This document shows positions 57,307-64,000 of a stretch of 64,000 bases of DNA, one piece after another. A model generated the notes under the pieces. That model was not told the origin of the DNA. It saw only the letters and a program-made list of their open reading frames with translations, and ran no database searches. Location: positions 2,877,001 to 2,941,000 of the forward strand of contig BTPP01000001.1 of the NCBI GenBank assembly GCA_037102815.1, read 5' to 3'. The DNA is from Neurospora intermedia. Lineage: Eukaryota; Ascomycota; Sordariomycetes; Sordariales; Sordariaceae. Within the stretch, counting starts at the first letter, position 1, and every line of letters begins with the position of its first letter. Position numbers and translations under genes: made by a program.

Positions 57307-58635
57307 ATGACAATGCCCCCAACAACAACAACAACAACCGTGAAAACCACCTCCTCCTCGATGAACCCTCACCACTGCCCCTCCTCCCAACCCCCCCTCC
57401 ACACCCTCCTCTCAACCCACGACTTCCTCTCCGCCGCCGCTTCGTCCTTTCCCCCCAAAACCCACGCCTTCGTCACCTCGGCCGCCACCGACTGCCACAC
57501 CCACCGCTCCAACTCGCACACCTACTCCCTCATCACCCTGCGGCCCCGCATCCTCCGCGACGTTTCTCGCGTCTCCATTTCCACTCGCATCCTCGGTCAT
57601 CCTGTCTCCTCTCCCATCTTCGCAGCCGCCACCTCGTTGGGAACCACCGTTCACCCAGACGGCGAAAAGGCGATCGGAAGGGCTTGTAAAAGGCTGGGGG
57701 TCGGCATGACAATTAGTACCAGCGCTAGTTTTTCCGTGGGTGAAATTGCGAGGGTTGTAAAGGACTGCTGCGAGACTGTCACTGAGGGAACAGAAGAAGA
57801 AGAAGAAAAAGAAGAAGAAAAAGGAATTCCACCATTGTGGTTCCAGCTGTATGTGGACAAAGACCGGAGCAAATCCGAAAAGTTGCTAAAGCAGGCGGTG
57901 GAGGCGGGGGTGAAAGCCGTGTTTTTGACTGTTGACGCGCCAGTGCCGGGGAAGAGGGAGGCGGATGAGAGGATTTCGGCGGAGGAGGCGGTTGGGCTGT
58001 CTTCTTCGGGGGTGCCGATGACGGGAGAGAAGGCGGAGAATGACAAGTCCGGAGGCGGGCTGGGGAGGATCACGGGAAAGTTTCTGGATGCGAGTGTCTC
58101 ATGGGGGGATATTGCTTGGTTGAGGAGGTGTTTACCGGAGGAGGTGAAGATTGTGTTGAAGGGGGTGCAAACGGCTATGGATGCGGTCAGGGCGATGGAG
58201 GCGGGCGTAGAGGGGATAGTGGTGTCGAATCATGGGGGGAGGAGCTTGGATACAGCGCCGGCGACGATTTTGGTATTGTTGGAGTTGCAGAGGTGTTGCC
58301 CGCAGGTCTTTGACAAGATGGAGGTGTTGATTGATGGAGGGGTGATGCGCGGTACGGATGTCTTTAAGGCCTTGTGTTTGGGCGCCAGTGGGGTGGGGAT
58401 TGGGAGGGGGATCTTGTATGGACTTGGATATGGAGAGGAGGGGGTGAGGAGATATGTGCAGATATTAAATGATGAGTTGGAGACGACGATGAAGATGTGT
58501 GGGATTACGAGTCTGGATCAGGTGCATCCGGGGTTGCTCAACACGAGGGCGGTTGATCACCTTGTGCCAGAGACGGTTGAGGAGGAACATCCATATGCCA
58601 AATGGAGGCCGTCGATGAGGAAGAAGGTAAGTTGA
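57307..58635 (+). CDS. FMN-dependent alpha-hydroxyacid dehydrogenase/oxidase
   Basis: Member of the FMN_dh family (lactate dehydrogenase/glycolate oxidase type), oxidising an L-2-hydroxyacid with FMN in a TIM barrel. It is a single exon of 442 aa. ATG 57307 is the first in-frame ATG. Visible landmarks: TLRPRILRDVSRVSISTRIL, then PIFAAATSLGTTVHPDGEKA, the flavin-binding STSASFSVGEIA, WFQLYVDKDR, TVDAPVPGKRE, and the active-site SNHGGRSLD (His at about residue 308) followed by DGGVMRGTDVFKALCLGA. There is no N-terminal cytochrome b5 domain, so it is not a full cytochrome b2. An insertion of Glu-rich sequence sits at about 160-172. The ORF ends AAG AAG GTA AGT TGA, which is also a perfect GTAAGT donor, so a further exon cannot be ruled out. 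No clear SKL signal is seen. The Thr-rich N-terminus is probably flexible. Confidence 0.88.
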   Translation: MTMPPTTTTTTVKTTSSSMNPHHCPSSQPPLHTLLSTHDFLSAAASSFPPKTHAFVTSAATDCHTHRSNSHTYSLITLRPRILRDVSRVSISTRILGHPVSSPIFAAATSLGTTVHPDGEKAIGRACKRLGVGMTISTSASFSVGEIARVVKDCCETVTEGTEEEEEKEEEKGIPPLWFQLYVDKDRSKSEKLLKQAVEAGVKAVFLTVDAPVPGKREADERISAEEAVGLSSSGVPMTGEKAENDKSGGGLGRITGKFLDASVSWGDIAWLRRCLPEEVKIVLKGVQTAMDAVRAMEAGVEGIVVSNHGGRSLDTAPATILVLLELQRCCPQVFDKMEVLIDGGVMRGTDVFKALCLGASGVGIGRGILYGLGYGEEGVRRYVQILNDELETTMKMCGITSLDQVHPGLLNTRAVDHLVPETVEEEHPYAKWRPSMRKKVS

Positions 58636-59108
58636 GGGGTGTTGAGGCAAGCCTGTAGGTGCACTATGGATAGCGTTCCTGACAGCATGCACATTGATTT
58701 ACATCCAGTTGAAGAGACTTCAAGTTCAAATACCCGTCAATTTGACCTCTCTTTATTCAACAACCTTATGCACCTTTCGGCGTTATTTCAAGGATGCCAC
58801 ACTAACCGCTCGGTTAAAAGCGCATGTCAATATCAAGCGGTTTGGGCCCTCGAGATGTGACTTAATTGGGTCTCATTCCGGGTATCCAAGATCAGTGATG
58901 TGTCCCAGACTTCCTGTGTACCAACTACCACCATATGCTTGGGAAACATTGTAGGGCCATATCAAGTAGAACATACAAGTGTGCTACTTTTCCAAGGTCC
59001 TGGCGCGATTGAAAAGCCCTTGCCTTGCGCAGTGCCTTAGATGAAGGGTATCGTAAAACCCCCCTGCATATCTCGGGCCGTTATTTAAAAGAAAAAAGTG
59101 AAAAAAAA
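58636..59108. other. Intergenic region 3' of the FMN dehydrogenase
   Basis: Holds the 3' UTR of the FMN dehydrogenase gene and, at 58771-58819, one copy of a 49-bp repeat found again at 59306-59354. The overlapping ORF 58694-58954 has no recognisable product. A-runs at about 59080-59109 (T-runs on the minus strand) act as the Pol III stop for the 5S gene. Confidence 0.5.
58771..58819 (+). repeat. Direct repeat copy A (49 bp) flanking the 5S gene
   Basis: Matches 59306-59354 at 40 of 49 positions. The ends are identical (17 bp CACCTTTCGGCGTTATT and 12 bp AACCGCTCGGTT). Eight of the nine differences are transitions, seven of them in the middle segment. Confidence 0.7.
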
Positions 59109-59227
59109 ACATACAACACCAGGGATTCGCTGGTCGTCACCGACCCAACTACTAGTCTGGCCCTCACTGGCTTATCTATGGGAGAGCGGACGGGATCCCG
59201 AGTTTTCCAGTGGGTATGGTCGTATGT
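59109..59227 (-). rRNA. 5S ribosomal RNA
   Basis: A 119-nt 5S rRNA gene on the minus strand, ACATACGACC at 59227 down to GTTGTATGT at 59109. The six terminal bases at each end are perfectly complementary (helix I). The internal control region with AGTAGTTGGGTCGGTGACG and the CAGCGAATCCC segment is intact. From memory the sequence differs from the most common Neurospora alpha type in the middle, so it may be one of the variant types known in this genus. A T-run on the minus strand (A-run 59100-59109 on the plus strand) follows directly as the Pol III terminator. A TATA sequence lies about 20 bases upstream (59246-59249). Isolated single 5S genes are typical of Neurospora. Confidence 0.95.
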
Positions 59228-59556
59228 GCTAATTCAAGTGCAAAGTATAGCTTATGAGCGACAGTTACTGTTTCTTCCCGCCCTGTCGAGTCTCCTTCCT
59301 AAATACACCTTTCGGCGTTATTCTAAAAACGCTATACAAACCGCTCGGTTGAAACTGCCTTATTGTTCCAAGTAAGTTTCAATTTTATATAAGTAATGAG
59401 CCACATGTCCCAGTTATGCATTTGTTTACTTTCCTCAGGGGCTTGCTAGTCGCAACTTGCCCGCCCTCACTGGATGATGATGGCATTCCCAACTCCACTG
59501 CACCATGCATGCCATGGCGGTGATAAGCTAGCTACCCCGACGTAAACTTCATCGAT
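59228..59556. other. Spacer between the 5S rRNA and tRNA-Val genes
   Basis: A 329-bp spacer between divergently transcribed Pol III genes. It contains repeat copy B at 59306-59354. No ORF of interest. Confidence 0.6.
59306..59354 (+). repeat. Direct repeat copy B (49 bp) flanking the 5S gene
   Basis: Counterpart of 58771-58819 in the same orientation, about 535 bp away, with the 5S gene between them. It includes short internal stems: GCGTT with AACGC, and AACCG with CGGTT. Confidence 0.7.
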
Positions 59557-59637
59557 GGTTGCGTGGCCCAGTGGTTAAGGCATCTGCTTTACAAACGATA
59601 ACGCAGAGGATCGCAGGTTCGAGCCCTGCCGCGATCA
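59557..59637 (+). tRNA. tRNA-Val (UAC anticodon) with 8-nt intron
   Basis: It folds as a cloverleaf. The acceptor GGTTGCG pairs with CGCGATC (two G-U pairs) and the discriminator A is at 59637. D-arm GCC/GGC; anticodon stem TCTGC/GCAGA; T-arm GCAGG/CCTGC with loop TTCGAGC. The anticodon TAC is at 59590-59592. Between the anticodon stem halves are 15 nt, 8 more than a normal loop; removing AACGATAA (59594-59601), one base 3' of the anticodon, gives a normal TTTACAC loop as in other eukaryotic tRNA-Val(UAC). A 14-T run at 59649-59662 follows as terminator. The mature length would be 73 nt before CCA addition. Confidence 0.93.
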
Positions 59638-59648
59638 TTTCTTTTGAA

Positions 59649-59662
59649 TTTTTTTTTTTTTT
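59649..59662 (+). terminator. Pol III terminator of tRNA-Val
   Basis: Fourteen consecutive T, 11 bases past the tRNA end. A shorter TTTT at 59642-59645 comes first and may already stop some transcripts. Confidence 0.8.
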
Positions 59663-60202
59663 CAAATTTACTCTTTTGGTTTTTTTTTCCATTATTGATC
59701 TGGTTGAGTTGTTGAGGTTTCCAGAAGATCTTTTGTTTTCCCACGTATTTTGGTATTTCTTTTGAATTTTTGGTACAGTCGGATGCTTCTAAACCGCAGA
59801 TGTCTTCAGTTTCTTTTCCTGCCTCAGAATGTTAACGTCATTACAACGACGCAGCATGTATATGTAACTAGGCGTTTTCGGCATCGGTCGCAAGATGGAT
59901 TATTCTCATTCGTCATACTTCTGACATCTGCTATAGTAATGTAATGCAAGGCCTGACGCATCGTCTAAATATTGCCAACACACGCTCTCCTTCACACAGG
60001 CGTGAAGGGTTGACTGCTTTTATCATGGCCTTTGAATACCTGCTCGCTTAAATCCTGCCTGTTTCTAACCCTTTTGCGATTCTCAACCAAAGGTAGGAAT
60101 GCAAATTGAACTATTCAAGTCATGAGCCAGCGTCTACAAACGATTCGCAATCTGCCGTTTTCAGTCCCCATCCGGGGCCATCTGTCGTTAATGCTAAGGA
60201 TA
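59663..60202. other. Intergenic region, 3' flank of Med5
   Basis: T-rich just after the terminator, then ordinary sequence. It should hold the 3' UTR of the Med5 gene. No supported ORF. Confidence 0.55.
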
Positions 60203-63200
60203 CTAACCCAAGTCCATCGTATCCCAGTTCCCGAAATCCGTCGTGAAGTCTCCTGTCCCCAAGCCGCTAAAGATATCATCACCACTCAGGTCTCCTCCCG
60301 CGCCACCGCTGCCACTGCCTCCACCGCCAGCACCGCCAGCTCCTCCTCCTCCTCCACCATTCGCAGCCGAGGCACCTGCACCTCCTCCTCCCGCAACACC
60401 ACCACCTTGACCGCCCGTCCCAACACCACCTCCCATTCCGCCTCCAGTATTCGTGTTGACCGTCAACCCACCCATGTTCCCTATACCCATATCCCCCATC
60501 CCACTTATATCAATGCCACCCGCACCTCCCACATCCAACCCACCCATGCCCGTAGCATCCAAACTCATCGCGTCCATCGGATGATGATGATCACTACCCG
60601 AAACCTGCACCGCCGCAGCGTTCATGATAGAATCGCCCATGGCATCGCCAGCCACCACTCCCAGCGCGCTCAACTCCGGCTGCAGCATCGCTTGCTGATG
60701 ATGATGATGATGATGCTGCGCGGGCGGCGGAGGTGGGGGAGGTAGGGCCATCTGCGCCTCGACGCGGCGATGTAGGCGCACGACCGTTTCGGCCATTAGG
60801 GGGTCTGATTTCTGAATTTTCTTAAAGTCTTCCGCTTCGAATTTGAGAGCTTCGCGTAGGGTGATTCTCCGCTGCTTTTTGGTGATGGGATGGTTCGCAG
60901 CATCTCCTCCTCCTCGGGCAGAGGAGGGGTCGTTGTCGTCCGTTACGGGGGTATTGTGGACGTCGGGAGCACAGATGATGGCTGTGACGACATCGTAGGC
61001 GACGGAGCCGTTGCCAGCTTCTGTTTGCGCTTTCAGCTCCTTAAGCAGGGCAGAGAGGAGACGTCTTGCGCCGCAAATCTGGAGGGCGACAAGAACCTGG
61101 CGGTGGGTGTAAGTGGCGGGCACGCCGTTACCGGGCGAGTGCTGAGCCCACTGGACCAGGTTTTGGACGGTGTGTCGGATGGCGCCGTAGAGACCCCCGA
61201 CGGACCCGGAACCATTGTGATGTGTGCCAGTCCAATTTTCCAGCTCGCTGTGGTCGGCGCCACCGGTGCGGCTGGACACGGCCAGATTTTCTTTGAGAGC
61301 CCGCAAAAGGGGTTCGACCTCTTGTGACGCGGGAACCTGACGCTGATAGGAGCGGAGTGAGAGTTCCAGGGGTTTAGCGACAATGTTCAGGACCGATGAG
61401 AGCATGGTAGATGCTTCATTGGATATTGAATTTGGACGCAAAATGAGTTGAAGAATCTTGATGACCGCTGCTTGACCGGGTTGCTTATCAGTCCGCAGAT
61501 TGTTGGCAAGGAACAAGAGTGCTGGCACTAGTGAGGGCAATAATAGGGTATCCAAGAGATCTAAGGAGCAGTTAGCGGCGATGCCATAACAATGGCGGTA
61601 AGAAAGTTTATACTCACATTCTAGACCACTTCTCAATAGGTAATCGTTCAAGCAGCCTGTACTCAAGGCCATGACGATCTGATCAAAAAGCGTCGGCATG
61701 AGTAGATAGAAGTCCTGCGGAGGACACGACGACATAAGATCGTCTCCTAGACCGCCAGCCTCGGAATCAAATAGCCCATGTACCCAACCATTCAGATGCG
61801 ACTTTTCCTGGTCGCTAAGCTCGTCCAACGGCCGACTCAATTGGCCCCTTCCTAGTAGCTTTCCCACGAACGAATGCGGAGATCGGATGGCCAAGTCGGT
61901 GGGTGTCAGACTGTAGCGGTGCACAAAGGCCAGCAGTAGAAGCAGGATAGACCCAAATTCCTCGTATACAGGCTGATATTCGCCCTGATCCTCGTCATAG
62001 CCACCCCAGTCGTCCAAGAGCTCGCATAGAGGGTGAAGTATCTTGTATGGTTTATCGAAGAGTAACAAAATATCCAAGGACGATGGTTTGCTGGCCAGTT
62101 GGCTGCATAATTGCTTGAGAGTCATGGTCTCCTTGTTGCGGCAAAGTGTACCAATCACCTATATCATATCAGCAGCCGTCACGCACAGGGTTTTGTTGTC
62201 TGACTGAATGACAACTAACCTCAACAATAGCTTGCGCAGCAGCGCCCACGTTTCCGTTCATGTTATCCAATTCCCCGATAAGCCTCTGACTCCTCTCGAA
62301 ATCTTCCAAACATGCCTGGACCAGCGTTTCTTTCACGTACCGACCCTCGTCCGGTAGTGTTTGATAAGTAATTTCTCCCAAAAGGGTCTCGATGGCCGAC
62401 GCAGATAACAGCCCGTGCAGCTGGCAGGCAAAGCAAAAGTCTTGACGCACGGAGTCCTGAAAGGAGCTGCTAGTGTTCGACATGTCAAACATGTTGGACA
62501 ATGTCGGGAACACATTAGTGTCAACCTGACCCAGGGCCTGGGATATGCAAAACTCTGCGTCAAAAGGATACATATGTGTAGAGGAGGCAGCAAAGTTACC
62601 CAATATTAGTGGAACCTTGTTGACGACGTATGATTTGAGCAAGTGTCCCGTTTTTGATCTTTCCTTGAAAACGGCGTTCGCCAAAACATCAAAGGATGCT
62701 AGGATAAGGTGTATTGCTGTTGTTTGCAAGTCACCCTGGACCGTTTGTCAGCAAAAAAAATATAAATGACGTTGTACGCTGAACGACAGAACAAACCTGG
62801 TATCGGTTATGGAGGTAAGTGTAAAGAGAATGATCGTCAATCAAAGGTCGTCCCACGAGCTGTCCAAGGCATCAGCATCCCAGGTCCCCCATCCACTCCA
62901 AATCAGGATAATCGTCCGACGAACATACCGCAGCATTGATGTAGATGTACAGACCGGCGCGAGAGTTAACTATGGGCATATCGGGGATTTGCCATGTGTC
63001 CAGCCCGATCATGTTGTCCATGTAGCTATGCATCTCCGCTACTGCAGCGTCCTTCAGGTCAGATGTCTCTTCCCCGGCCAGTGCCTGTCCTCGGCTGAAC
63101 TCTAACCTCTCCGCAATTCCAGAGGTATTTGGATTCTGAAGGAGATAGGGTATAAGCTGATCGATAGAGCTCGCTAATCGTTTGCGATGGCCTGGTGAGG

Positions 63201-63970
63201 AGAAAGTCATTAGCCAAGTGTTCGGTTCACAGAACAGGGAATCATAACATGTGAGAAGCGTTACTTTTAGCCTCGGGCCGGCCAAAGGCAGAGACCACCC
63301 GTTGATTCCCCAAAAAGTTGACCAAAAGCAAACTGAAAGCCTGAAGAGAGGTCTCCATGTCCTGCTTAGTTCGCATGTTCTGAATAGTGCCGAATGTATC
63401 TCGTGAAAAGGCGGCGATGACGTCGATGAAGAGCGTTGTCCACTTGCTCAGGTTCGTAGCCATCTCGTAGGCGTCAGAGGCATGCCTGATGCCTTGACCA
63501 TGTGTTATGACCTTGGAGAGCCGCAGAAAGATCACCTCCTCGTCGTTGTACGAATTTTGCCAAAACACCCTCTTCGGTTTTTTGTCTCCTTGTTGCCCCT
63601 GGCCCCCCTTAGTGGCTGTCGCGGCCTCGTTTGTAGTACCTGCATCATGTTCACTCTGAATCTTGGCCTGCGATGTCGAGTAATGGTGTAGAACTTTCAG
63701 GACGGACTGGGGGTTGACGAGCTTCTGGTTGAGGAGGATGGTGAGATATTGTAGTCGGCGGGGGTCAAGAGAATAGGAAGACTGCTTCGTCGGCCTGAGG
63801 AGAAGGTTGGCGATAACGATGGGAGGCAATGGATAGAAGTCCGAGTTAAGGATGGGCACGAATCTCGCGAAGTCGCTGGGGTCTAGTCGTTTGGCTTCGG
63901 CGCGCGCCAGGAACTTGGTCCATTGTCCCACGGCCGCCGACAAGCCTGCCGTTGCTGGACCTCCGGGCAT
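60203..63970 (-). CDS. nut1: Mediator complex subunit 5 (Nut1/Med5)
   Basis: Tail-module subunit of Mediator, which links activators to RNA polymerase II. The model is complement(join(60203-61560, 61618-62158, 62220-62735, 62793-62861, 62929-63191, 63265-63970)), about 1150 aa. Starts MPGGPATAGLSAAVGQW. Conserved blocks include WTKFLARAEAKRLDPSDFAR, the ALVGRPLIDD motif, and LDTLLLPSLVPALLFLANN. The last 200 residues are low-complexity: poly-Pro, six His, then Gly-rich repeats. Donors are GTAACG, GTATGT, GTTAGT and GTGAGT. Exon 3 is odd: after the ALVGRPLIDD block the expected YLHNRYQ sequence lies in another frame, because TTTACACACTTACC carries one AC more than expected. Using a weaker GTTCTG donor (exon end at 62793) restores the frame; the stronger GTTTGT donor at 62797 does not. 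The start near the window edge could lie further upstream. Confidence 0.9.
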
Positions 63971-64000
63971 GGTCGGGGCATTCGAGTTCCGGGATTGTCG

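Noticed and set aside
58694-58954. A second exon of the FMN dehydrogenase covering this ORF
   Set aside because: The translated sequence has no similarity to the family C-terminus and runs through the repeat copy at 58771; only a very short extra exon remains possible.

Overview
The window comes from a filamentous ascomycete, almost certainly Neurospora crassa or a very close relative. The evidence is: short introns with GTRNGT donors and CTRAY-like branch points, a dispersed single 5S rRNA gene that begins and ends like the Neurospora 5S, a CpA/TpG-depleted (RIP-type) LTR-element relic at the left edge, and housekeeping proteins (calcineurin B, Epl1, Kae1, Spt4, Med5) that I recognise as the Neurospora forms. 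Species assignment rests on remembered sequences, not on a search.

Layout. 1-2.6 kb: a heavily RIP-mutated LTR retrotransposon fragment with a candidate LTR, next to degenerate telomere-like TTAGGG units (2.71-2.76 kb). 2.8-10.2 kb: no supported gene. 10.2-11.5 kb: a three-exon conserved fungal gene of unknown function. 11.5-23.5 kb: about 12 kb without a supported gene, containing a 310-bp element with perfect 84-bp inverted ends. 23.5-40.2 kb: a dense housekeeping block of calcineurin B (-), Epl1 (+), Kae1 (+), SNF1/AMPK beta subunit (-), Spt4 (+), Kin17-like (-) and a divergent 14-3-3-like protein (-). 40.2-45.1 kb: no supported gene, with a run of 34 G. 45.1-47.5 kb: two small lineage-type genes. 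47.8-48.0 kb: a second MITE-like element flanked by TA. 49.1-54.8 kb: one 1908-codon intronless gene. 55.8-58.6 kb: a DUF4202 protein and an FMN-dependent alpha-hydroxyacid dehydrogenase. 59.1-59.6 kb: a 5S rRNA gene (-) and a tRNA-Val (+) with a tiny intron, divergently placed. 60.2-64 kb: Mediator subunit 5 (Nut1, -).

Several of the genes act in transcription and chromatin: Epl1 in the NuA4 acetyltransferase complex, Spt4 in elongation, and Med5 in Mediator. Calcineurin B and the SNF1 beta subunit belong to Ca2+ and glucose/energy signalling. Kae1 makes t6A on tRNAs. There is no operon logic; neighbours are arranged as divergent or convergent pairs with short shared flanks.

The most unusual object is the 1908-aa protein. 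Its N-terminal part carries a repeated basic / V-x-V / acidic-serine pattern resembling an array of SUMO-interacting motifs. Then come a Myb/SANT-like domain, a long Asn/Gly/Ser-rich tract with about 34 exact [KR]PPSN units and about 32 tryptophans in GW/WG context (the pattern of Argonaute-hook proteins), a short coiled coil, and a compact C-terminal region. Its function is unknown; an RNA-silencing or chromatin-adaptor role is a hypothesis only.
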